This document shows positions 13,831-20,731 of a stretch of DNA of 20,731 nucleotides, one piece after another. The DNA comes from Lachnospiraceae bacterium UBA7199. GTDB taxonomy: Bacteria; Bacillota; Clostridia; Lachnospirales; Lachnospiraceae. The stretch covers positions 1 through 20,731 of the forward strand of contig DKUR01000097.1 in assembly GCA_002490775.1 (NCBI GenBank), in the 5' to 3' direction. Position 1 is the stretch's first letter, and each line of letters opens with the position of its first letter. The notes below the pieces were generated by a model, which was given only the letters and a program-made list of their open reading frames with translations, had not been told where the DNA came from and ran no database searches. Made by a program: the position numbers and the translations under genes.

Positions 13831-16002
13831 TTAAAATGTTTCTGATGCTTCTATTGTTGAAAATGGAATGATGAATACCGGATTGATTTCTTTTCCCTCT
13901 GCATCATGAACCTGTAAGTGTAAATGGGGGCCTGTACTGTTGCCAGTATTTCCGCTGGTGCCTACATACTGCCCCTGCTCTACCTGATCTCCGGCGTTTA
14001 CTGCGCGGCTGTCCATATGCATAAAAGTAATCTGCCATCCGGAATCCGTCTGAATAGTTATCATATTTCCTGCCGAATCACTGTATCTTGATGTAATTAC
14101 AGTTCCCTTCACTGCCGAGTACAGCGCAGTACCGACAGGTACTGCAATATCCACACCGTCATGAAACTTTTTTTTCCCTGTAATTGGGTGGACTCTGTGT
14201 CCAAAGTTACTGCTGATTTTATTTCTCCAGTCAACATTCATTACAGGACCGTATACTTGCTGGCCATTTCCTGAAAGAAAAAAGCCATTCATTTGATTCT
14301 GCTTGGCAGCATCATCAATCCTGCCCTGGAGCAGTTCGTAAAAATTTGTCTTTTCCAATTTTACATAGCAGACTTTGACCAGCTTATTGATCAGGGGATA
14401 TTCGCCCGTAACTGGATCAGGCGCCTGCGTTGTGTCTGGCAGCAGCCGGTATTCTTCCTTAATTTCCCACTTCAGCGTATAATACAGTTCAAAAACCTCA
14501 TCCAGATCTGCCTTAACCATTTCCAGATTAAATTGGTTATATTTGGCAGACAGATAAGCTACAAGGGTATTGGCATCATAACTTATTTCATCCATTTCAT
14601 AAATAAATTCGTAAATATCTGGTTCCTCTTCCCTGATGATTGGTTCCAGATTTTCAGGTTTTATGTATTCCATCAGTTCTGCCTCTTTATCCCGGAAATA
14701 CTGTGTTACATCTGTCATTTCCTGGTAATCGTTTTGGCTTACGCCATTTGCAACAGTTTCCCCTCCGGTATTGACCAGTATGGTGACAAAAAGAAAAAAC
14801 AGGATAATAATAAAAAAGAAAAAAACAGCTAGGAAAACTGATGATCTGACCAGCGTTTTGGTTCTTTTTCTGGCCATGCGTTTTTCCTTTTTTACTGTTT
14901 TTTTCATTTTATGCTGGTTTCTGGTACGTGTAAAAAAATTACCCTGCTCTCTTTTATAATTCTGGATCATTTCTTTTTTAATTTTGCGCTTCTGCTTTTC
15001 CCGGAGAAGTCCCTGCCTTGCTGCTTCTTCTGCCTTTCTCCTTTGCAGGTCAATGCCGGATTTGTAGGCTGCCTGTGCTTTCTGTGCGTTTAAAGATGCT
15101 AACCGGGCCTTTTGGAATTTCAATCTGCTGTATCCGTCAAGGGTATGTTTCAGCTTCCGGTAATTCCGTTTTGCATTCCACCCGGCACCTCTTGCAGCAG
15201 CTTTTGTCTTCCGCCTCATTTCAGCTATCGTTTCATCTTCAGCAAAGTTATCTCCCTTCATGTTGTCCCTGATGCTGTCATGCAGCCTGCGCAGGTAAAA
15301 GCCCCTTCTGGTTGATTTTCCCTCTGCGCTGCGTACCTCATGCCTGTGCTTCCGCTCTGTCAGGGCGATTTTTTCACTGCGGAATTTTAATCTTCCTACG
15401 ATCCGGTGCGTTTTCTCCATATGGATCACATCCCTGTGGATCAGGCCCCTGTCATGCCAGCTTCTGGCTTTTTCACAGTTTTTATCAATAACAAGCCTGT
15501 GTTTCCAGAATTTATAAGAATTTCTGTACTCCAGGCTGTTGGTTTCGATCCGTCCTATTTTCCCTGCTGTTTTTTCTATTTCTTTGTCAATTGCGCCTAT
15601 TTTTCCATTGAAAAAACTGCTGTCTTTGGGCAGATAGTTTTCTGTTGCGCTTGCAAGGTCAAAGTCAGAAGATGAGAAAAAAGAATTTCCACTATCTCTT
15701 GAAACATATCTTTTATAATCCTCTGACATGTTTTGTGCATCGGATATGGACGTACTTTGATAATCGTAATTGTCTGCCGAAAGAACAGGATCATTAAATG
15801 CCTGCTCTGTGTATTGGTTCCTCTGGTCATTATAGGACTGGCTCTGGTTATGATAAGTCTGTTTATACTTTTCACTCTGATAGACGCTCTCCTCCCCCTG
15901 TCTGCTGCGTAGCTGCTGGTTTGGATTTGCCTGAACAGTAGAAAATGATTCCTGGCTTAATGCCTTGCCTGCACCGGAATTGTTTAATCTGTCTTTACTC
16001 AT
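13831..16002 (-). CDS. CD1108-type transfer protein with M23 peptidase domain
   Basis: This 723-residue membrane protein probably opens the peptidoglycan for the transfer channel. Residues 1-120 are Gln/Ser/Asn-rich; 120-385 are strongly basic (Lys/Arg) and presumably cytoplasmic; one membrane segment lies at about 387-411. The extracellular part contains a CD1108-like region (about 425-565) and a C-terminal M23/LytM endopeptidase domain (about 590-715). Zinc and catalytic residues are visible: His614 and Asp618 in FHDGVDIAVP, His662, and His693/His695 in GPHLHLQV. The domain appears active. It follows the virB4 gene by 15 bp with AAGGAG before the ATG. The very large basic cytoplasmic part is notable. 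Confidence 0.9.
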   Translation of the reverse strand: MSKDRLNNSGAGKALSQESFSTVQANPNQQLRSRQGEESVYQSEKYKQTYHNQSQSYNDQRNQYTEQAFNDPVLSADNYDYQSTSISDAQNMSEDYKRYVSRDSGNSFFSSSDFDLASATENYLPKDSSFFNGKIGAIDKEIEKTAGKIGRIETNSLEYRNSYKFWKHRLVIDKNCEKARSWHDRGLIHRDVIHMEKTHRIVGRLKFRSEKIALTERKHRHEVRSAEGKSTRRGFYLRRLHDSIRDNMKGDNFAEDETIAEMRRKTKAAARGAGWNAKRNYRKLKHTLDGYSRLKFQKARLASLNAQKAQAAYKSGIDLQRRKAEEAARQGLLREKQKRKIKKEMIQNYKREQGNFFTRTRNQHKMKKTVKKEKRMARKRTKTLVRSSVFLAVFFFFIIILFFLFVTILVNTGGETVANGVSQNDYQEMTDVTQYFRDKEAELMEYIKPENLEPIIREEEPDIYEFIYEMDEISYDANTLVAYLSAKYNQFNLEMVKADLDEVFELYYTLKWEIKEEYRLLPDTTQAPDPVTGEYPLINKLVKVCYVKLEKTNFYELLQGRIDDAAKQNQMNGFFLSGNGQQVYGPVMNVDWRNKISSNFGHRVHPITGKKKFHDGVDIAVPVGTALYSAVKGTVITSRYSDSAGNMITIQTDSGWQITFMHMDSRAVNAGDQVEQGQYVGTSGNTGNSTGPHLHLQVHDAEGKEINPVFIIPFSTIEASETF

Positions 16003-16017
16003 TGCATTCTCCTTGCT

Positions 16018-18888
16018 TTACTTCTTCCGGATCTGCTCTCCCATCTTTGATGTCATAACTTTATAGCAGATGGTATTTTTCGGGAAATCATCTTCAAAAG
16101 GCACCTTGGTCTGCTCAACCCATAAAAGACCTTTTCCGGGTTCTCCTGATTTGATATAGCCTACTTCCTCTTCGGACAAATCTAAATGTTCTGCAAGCAG
16201 CCTGGCATCATCACCGCTCTGGTTAAGCATGGCGATAAAGTTCGTAGTATCAAGAATATTTTGGATCTCCGGACTTTTAAATAGATCTTTGATATTTTGG
16301 GTAATTCCGCTGATGATGCCGCCCCATTTTCTAAAACGTTTGTAGATTTCAACAGAATATGCTGCAGTAAGTGGATTCCGTAAAAGCAGGTGGAATTCGT
16401 CGATATCTACCCAGGTGAATTTACCTTTTGCCCTGTTTATTTTTACCCTGTCCCATATGGCTTCCTGAATGATCAGCATGGTCAGATCACGCTGGTTTGC
16501 ATCCATATCTTTTAAGTTGAAGCATACCAGCCGGGAATTGATATTTACGTTGCTTTGATGGTTAAAGTAGGAAAGGGATCCGTTTACATATCTTCCAAGC
16601 GCTATGGACAGATCAAGTCCGATCATCTGTTTTTCACCTGTCATATTCCTTAATTCATTATATAAATCTTCAAGTATGGGCATATTTTCCGGACGTGGAT
16701 CCTCTGCAAACCGGAAGTACACATTTTTGCACGCATCATCAATAACCGCCACTTCCTTTTTCCCAAGATGCGCATTGTTGCCAAGAATTAATTCACACAT
16801 GGAGACAATAAAATTGCATTTGGCTGCTATCGGATCAAAGTCTTTGTCCTCTTCATTACGTGCGTTCAGATTAATTTCCATAGGATTAATATGTACCGGG
16901 GAATTTAAAGATATGGTTATATTTTGTCCCTTAAGCAGCTTTACTAAAAAACCATATTCTCCTTCCGGATCTATGATCATCTGGTCATCTTCTGTTTTTA
17001 AAAATACATCCAGCAGCTCTCTTTTTACAAAGAAAGTTTTTCCAAATCCCGGCATCCCGAACACAAGGCTGTTTGGATTTACCAGTACTTTTTTATTTAC
17101 CATGATTACATTATTGCTTAAGCTGTTCATCCCGTAATACTGTCCGTTAACGGTGTATAATTCTTTTGTGGTAAAAGGTATGAAAATGGCCAGGTCTGTA
17201 GTCGTAAAGGTGCGCTTTATCTCAATGCTGTTATTTCCAAGGGGCAGGGAGGACATATATCCCTGTTCCTGCCGGTTATCCAGCCTTACAAGGCGGCACT
17301 GGTATGGAGCCAGGATGCCGTTTAATTCAAAAATATTGTCTTCCAGCTCTTTTCTTGTTGCTGCTGTCTGTACAATGGTGATGGTCACATTAAAAAGCTG
17401 TTCATCCTTGCGCTGCAGGTCATGGTAAAGCTTCTCTCCTGCTTCCTGATAAGTTTCAAGTTCCGGGGGAAGGATGTCCATGTCATAGCCTCCTGCTACT
17501 GCTGATTTCTGCTCATTAATGATCATTGCCTGCACACTGGTCAGGTTGTCCTTGGCAAGCTGCAGGGCTTTATCCCTTGGAATGGTATCTGCATGTATGG
17601 ATACCCATACATTGGAATCAATTGACAATATGTCTGAAATAATCCGGTCTTCCATATCGCTTGCAAAAATTTTTACGTAGGATGCCGCCCCTATCCGCTC
17701 GCCGGATTTAAAATATCTGGTTGCATTAAGTTCTGGGCCGGATTTAAAAGAAAAGCTGCTGGGTGCAATAAAATCCTTGCTGGACAGGCCGGTATTTACA
17801 GGCATGTCAAAATTCCATAATAGTTTTTCTGTGGTTGCTGGATGAAATATCCGGAACAGAAGCTCCAGTCTTTCATAGCCATTAAGTATCCGGCAGCGGC
17901 TTCCAAGCTTCTTTAAATGCTTCTCAATCTGTTTGCTGATTTTGGCCAGCTTTAAAGCTGCTGTTTTATAGTCTGCCGCGTGGATTCCGAATGTCAGATA
18001 GCGCTCTTTTTTCAGGTTGTTGGTACCTTTGGCAAACTGGCTTACCAGCATGTCGGAGTATTCTTTCCTTACTACGTTGAACGCATCCTCCTGCTTTTTT
18101 ATGGTAAATTCTTTTGCGTATTCCTTTTTATCCATTTCCATATTTCCGTAATTAAACTGGAAATGTATGTCCGGATCAAAGTAATTGATCAGACGGCACC
18201 ATCTTTCAAAGAGCATATTTTTAGGCTCATTGTCAAGTAACTGGTAGGTAATATCCTCAAAAGCAATTGTCTGGGTGTAATACTGGTCTGCTGATTCAAA
18301 TATGCCGTCCGGATAGGGAATTTTATACGGAATAGTGTCCTGCGCAGACTCCGGAATATCTCCCTTAATTCTGGCTTTTTTAACCATCTTCTCCAGTTCC
18401 CTTTTTGTCTGTTTATCAATTTTTCCCACAAGGGGTACACAGATCTTCTTATGCTTTCCGATCCGTACCTCCTGCATAGCTCCTCCTGCTTTTATTTTTT
18501 CAATTTCAGCAGGAGTTTTATTTTGAAACACGATTTTCTCTGCCTCCTTTTTTACCCTTTCTTTTTCCTGCATCAGGTCGTACAGGTTGTTTGTCTGGTA
18601 TGGCCTGTCAGTATTCCTTATATAATGCGTCTCATACCAATATTTTGCGTGCACTTCCATATACATGCCATCCTTTTTATATAACATGGCGGCACAAAAT
18701 GGCAGTACAATGACTGCCATGATCATAACGCTGTATGTAATGCCGATATGGGGCTTTAATAAAAAAAATACAGGCAGGCCTATGATGGCTGCCAGCAGAA
18801 AGGCTGCTAGCTGTCTTTTTGTCAGGCCAAGTCCGGAGATTGTTTTTCTTACCTCCGAAAAGTCCTTGGTCATATTTACATATGCCAT
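16018..18888 (-). CDS. virB4: PrgI-VirB4 fusion, conjugation ATPase (CD1110-like)
   Basis: This 956-residue protein is the energy-supplying ATPase of the type IV secretion channel. Residues 1-110 match the PrgI family: MAYVNMTKDFSEV, two membrane segments (about 27-45 and 50-70), and RPYQTNNLYDLM. PrgI is usually a separate gene just upstream. After a basic linker (about 115-180), the VirB4 part begins at DTIPYKIPYPDGI (184) and QTIAFEDITYQLL (206). Walker A is GMPGFGKT (611-618) and Walker B VDIDEFH (827-833). AGGAG lies 12 bases before the ATG. No internal ribosome site or start was noticed at the junction, so the fusion looks real. It lies between virB6-like and M23 genes, the usual order. 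Confidence 0.93.
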   Translation of the reverse strand: MAYVNMTKDFSEVRKTISGLGLTKRQLAAFLLAAIIGLPVFFLLKPHIGITYSVMIMAVIVLPFCAAMLYKKDGMYMEVHAKYWYETHYIRNTDRPYQTNNLYDLMQEKERVKKEAEKIVFQNKTPAEIEKIKAGGAMQEVRIGKHKKICVPLVGKIDKQTKRELEKMVKKARIKGDIPESAQDTIPYKIPYPDGIFESADQYYTQTIAFEDITYQLLDNEPKNMLFERWCRLINYFDPDIHFQFNYGNMEMDKKEYAKEFTIKKQEDAFNVVRKEYSDMLVSQFAKGTNNLKKERYLTFGIHAADYKTAALKLAKISKQIEKHLKKLGSRCRILNGYERLELLFRIFHPATTEKLLWNFDMPVNTGLSSKDFIAPSSFSFKSGPELNATRYFKSGERIGAASYVKIFASDMEDRIISDILSIDSNVWVSIHADTIPRDKALQLAKDNLTSVQAMIINEQKSAVAGGYDMDILPPELETYQEAGEKLYHDLQRKDEQLFNVTITIVQTAATRKELEDNIFELNGILAPYQCRLVRLDNRQEQGYMSSLPLGNNSIEIKRTFTTTDLAIFIPFTTKELYTVNGQYYGMNSLSNNVIMVNKKVLVNPNSLVFGMPGFGKTFFVKRELLDVFLKTEDDQMIIDPEGEYGFLVKLLKGQNITISLNSPVHINPMEINLNARNEEDKDFDPIAAKCNFIVSMCELILGNNAHLGKKEVAVIDDACKNVYFRFAEDPRPENMPILEDLYNELRNMTGEKQMIGLDLSIALGRYVNGSLSYFNHQSNVNINSRLVCFNLKDMDANQRDLTMLIIQEAIWDRVKINRAKGKFTWVDIDEFHLLLRNPLTAAYSVEIYKRFRKWGGIISGITQNIKDLFKSPEIQNILDTTNFIAMLNQSGDDARLLAEHLDLSEEEVGYIKSGEPGKGLLWVEQTKVPFEDDFPKNTICYKVMTSKMGEQIRKK

Positions 18889-18921
18889 TTTTCTGATTTG
18901 CTCCTTTCGTCCGTTTTATCA

Positions 18922-19917
18922 TCAATGTGCATTAAATATGGATGAGGCTATGGAGCCTGTTTTATTCAGTATCATGATGAGTCCGCATCCGCATCCGCAT
19001 GTAGTTACTATGCTCATCATATACTTATCAGGAGCATTGCCGGTACTTCCTATTATATTAATTACCATAGCTTCATAAATGCCGAATGCAACTATCATAA
19101 AAAAACCTTCAAATGACATGGCAAGCATCTTACGCAGGTAATTCATTCCTACCTGCCCCCATTCTTTGTTAATAAATGTGGAAAACGGGATAGGCGCGGC
19201 AGATGCATAAATTAGTATCTCCAGATACCACATGCTTACCTTTATGATCATGACTACGTTAAGGATATATACTACCCCTTCCGCTATTACAGTCATGATC
19301 AGGTTCACCAGCATAGCCATTACTTCCCCAAAACTGCACTCTTCCGGATCTTCTTCTAATACTAGATTGAAATTAATTTCATCTCCTCCAATCTCCACAA
19401 ATGTGATTTTGTCCGTAGCCCAATGCCCCAGATCAAATAATCCGCACACTATTTTAAAGGAATTGGCACAGACTAAAAGACAGATCGCAAGCTTCATTAA
19501 TAAAAGTACTATCGTCTCCGGCTTGATATTGTGCATCTGGTTGCTCTCCTGCACCATGCTGATTAACTGCCAGCAAAAAATAAAGGTTATGATACATCCA
19601 GCTACAGGAATGGCTGCGTTCTCAGCCACCCCTTTGATAAATGCAAAAGCTGTTTCGTTCCATTCCTGTGGTGTACTGTTAAGTATGTTTCTGGAACGAA
19701 GAATTCCATCATTTAACACATTTTGTATATTTCCAAAAACAATTCTTGTAAGCTTGTAAAGGCCATGATACATGGCTCTCCAGACAGCATCTAGAAGGCC
19801 TCCAATAAATTCACTGCCGGAGACGTTTCCTGTTATCAAATCCCAGCCAGTAGGACCTTCATCAAACATAATATGCCCATTATTAATAGAAGCGATTGTC
19901 AATATTATGCTGTTCAT
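18922..19917 (-). CDS. VirB6/TrbL-like channel protein (CD1112 family)
   Basis: This 331-residue polytopic inner-membrane protein, the probable VirB6-type channel of the secretion system, has an extracytoplasmic N-terminal region (about 1-90) with amphipathic helices, and then about six membrane segments (about 98-121, 136-161, 198-222, 225-245, 262-290, 299-318). An acidic loop containing EEDPEECSFGE (188-198) lies between the second and third, and the last segment contains the unusual TTCGCGCG. Typical CD1112-family sequences such as WYLEILIYASAAPIPF are present. It follows the VirB2-like gene by 30 bp. The ribosome site (AGAGAG) is weak. Confidence 0.88.
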   Translation of the reverse strand: MNSIILTIASINNGHIMFDEGPTGWDLITGNVSGSEFIGGLLDAVWRAMYHGLYKLTRIVFGNIQNVLNDGILRSRNILNSTPQEWNETAFAFIKGVAENAAIPVAGCIITFIFCWQLISMVQESNQMHNIKPETIVLLLMKLAICLLVCANSFKIVCGLFDLGHWATDKITFVEIGGDEINFNLVLEEDPEECSFGEVMAMLVNLIMTVIAEGVVYILNVVMIIKVSMWYLEILIYASAAPIPFSTFINKEWGQVGMNYLRKMLAMSFEGFFMIVAFGIYEAMVINIIGSTGNAPDKYMMSIVTTCGCGCGLIMILNKTGSIASSIFNAH

Positions 19918-19947
19918 ATACTTCTCTCTTTCTAGTTAAATTTTCTG

Positions 19948-20175
19948 CTATTTGGCTGAACTTATTATAAATTCGCCTAGCTGAGGGACTAGCACAAAAC
20001 CTACCATTGCAATAATGATACCGCCTACGATTTTTGTCATTCCTTCTTCCTGCTTGGCCGCATTCTGCTGGGACTTTCCTTCTCCAATTGCCACAATTCC
20101 GCCAAGGGCAATTGCTCCACCAAATGCCATTACTGCAATTGATGCAGCATCAATAATGTTGTTTATATATTCCAT
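19948..20175 (-). CDS. VirB2/Maff2-like small membrane protein
   Basis: This 75-residue protein has two hydrophobic segments (about 8-28 and 48-66) separated by a polar loop, GEGKSQQNAAKQEEGM. It resembles the Maff2/TrbC-VirB2 group found directly upstream of the CD1112 gene in Tn1549-like elements and may be the pilin-like subunit of the channel. The reading frame is open for 13 more codons upstream, but GGAGG nine bases before the ATG at 20175 makes MEYINN the start. A stem-loop lies 27 bases upstream of the start and may stabilise or tune this part of the transcript. Confidence 0.82.
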   Translation of the reverse strand: MEYINNIIDAASIAVMAFGGAIALGGIVAIGEGKSQQNAAKQEEGMTKIVGGIIIAMVGFVLVPQLGEFIISSAK

Positions 20176-20201
20176 TTTATTATTCCTCCATTTCATAATC
20201 A

Positions 20202-20228
20202 AAGGATGCCGCATTCATGGGCATCCTT
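20202..20228 (-). promoter_or_regulatory. Stem-loop upstream of the VirB2-like gene
   Basis: AAGGATGCC (20202-20210) pairs perfectly with GGCATCCTT (20220-20228) around a 9-nt loop. On the minus strand only a short T-run follows, so it is at best a weak attenuator; processing or mRNA stabilisation before the pilin-like gene is as likely. Confidence 0.5.
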
Positions 20229-20243
20229 ATGTTAATAAAATCC

Positions 20244-20259
20244 CATGCGACGTCGCATA
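20244..20259. repeat. Palindrome, copy 5
   Basis: ATGCGACGTCGCAT (20245-20258) is perfectly palindromic and matches the 16-bp archetype at 15 of 16 positions. It lies in the 138-bp gap between the coupling-protein gene and the VirB2-like gene. Confidence 0.75.
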
Positions 20260-20313
20260 AGGCTGATGATAAGATGTTATCTCTGTTTTCAGGTTGCTTA
20301 TTTAGTTGTTTAA

Positions 20314-20721
20314 TTATGATGCATTATACAATTTATACACATCATTTCTTTTAAGTTTTGCAGAACTGGTATTCTTTTCTTGCTCTTTCCGGTATTTTTT
20401 AAAATCAAACCAGTTCTTTTTATCGTAGTCCGCAGTATACCTAAAATTAGGATGTTCCGCTGTTGGGTATTTGTCACTTAAAAATGGCGCAACACCGGAT
20501 ATATTGACAATGCATTTATTTCTGTCAAGTGTTTTTAGTTCATTTAAATTGAGCAATTTCCGGCCAAGTTTCTGATAATTGACACCGGTACTCTCATTTG
20601 TAGAATAGGTTTTGGAATCATTATAAGTATCAATGGTTTCATCCCCAAGTGACTTTTCATAGTCTTCTAAGGTGCTTTGCTCCTGACCGCCAAGGAAAAC
20701 TGAGGTATCATGAGGTAAGGT
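20314..20721 (-). CDS. virD4: VirD4/TraG coupling protein, C-terminal part (frame closed upstream)
   Basis: The 135 readable codons match the C-terminus of VirD4/TraG-type coupling ATPases, which deliver the relaxase-DNA complex to the channel: DTSVFLGGQEQST, LGDETIDTYN, GVNYQKLGRKLL, then KCIVNISGVAPFLSDKY and EHPNFRY. The Walker A/B parts would lie upstream of the window. In this frame a TGA occurs at 20722-20724, only 10 bases from the window end, although the family continues for several hundred residues. A frame one base away (DKLNLTS) is open across the last bases. This may be a frameshift, a broken gene or a sequence error; no start codon with a ribosome site supports a separate short gene. 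Confidence 0.8.
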   Translation of the reverse strand, partial: TLPHDTSVFLGGQEQSTLEDYEKSLGDETIDTYNDSKTYSTNESTGVNYQKLGRKLLNLNELKTLDRNKCIVNISGVAPFLSDKYPTAEHPNFRYTADYDKKNWFDFKKYRKEQEKNTSSAKLKRNDVYKLYNAS

Positions 20722-20731
20722 TCAGCTTATC

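Noticed and set aside
14293..14832. Rightward frame of 179 codons opposite the M23 gene
   Set aside because: Shadow of the real gene; hydrophobic composition comes from reversed AT-rich codons.

Overview
This window is a 20.7 kb internal piece of an integrative conjugative element of the Tn1549/CTn type found in low-GC Clostridia; a gut Lachnospiraceae or relative is the most likely host. The evidence is AT-rich DNA, strong AGGAGG-type ribosome sites, and an almost unbroken leftward array of genes matching families known from these elements. No host chromosomal gene, integrase or attachment site is visible, so both ends of the element lie outside the window.

Reading in the direction of transcription (right to left), the core type IV secretion operon begins with the C-terminal part of a VirD4/TraG coupling protein (about 20314-20721; its frame is closed by a stop close to the window edge). 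Next come a VirB2/Maff2-like small membrane protein, a VirB6-like channel protein (CD1112 family), a VirB4 ATPase carrying a PrgI domain fused to its N-terminus, a CD1108-type M23 peptidase with a long basic cytoplasmic part, and DUF4315. After that core is a block of envelope genes that I take to be accessory: an Ig-like anchored protein, a DUF4366 protein, a collagen-like protein whose tip resembles phage tail-fibre ends, a related coiled-coil stalk protein, and two secreted proteins that share one small module. DNA-processing genes follow: an accessory protein with a DUF5710-like segment, topoisomerase III, MobC and a MOBP relaxase. A strong terminator closes the operon at about 1584-1645.

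Between the relaxase and two small AT-rich membrane-protein genes at the left end lies a non-coding region of about 680 bp. It holds a candidate oriT, a dense run of perfect hairpins, and a rightward promoter-to-terminator unit of about 93 nt, a candidate small RNA opposite in direction to every gene in the window.

The most unusual signals are: (1) a dispersed palindrome TATGCGACGTCGCATA, three near-perfect and two degenerate copies, lying between genes and in frame inside genes, just after the membrane anchor in one of them; (2) the envelope-protein block, which looks like a set of parts for a surface adhesin or mating appendage; (3) the promoter/sRNA/hairpin/oriT region. All family names come from recognising motifs by eye; no database search was run.
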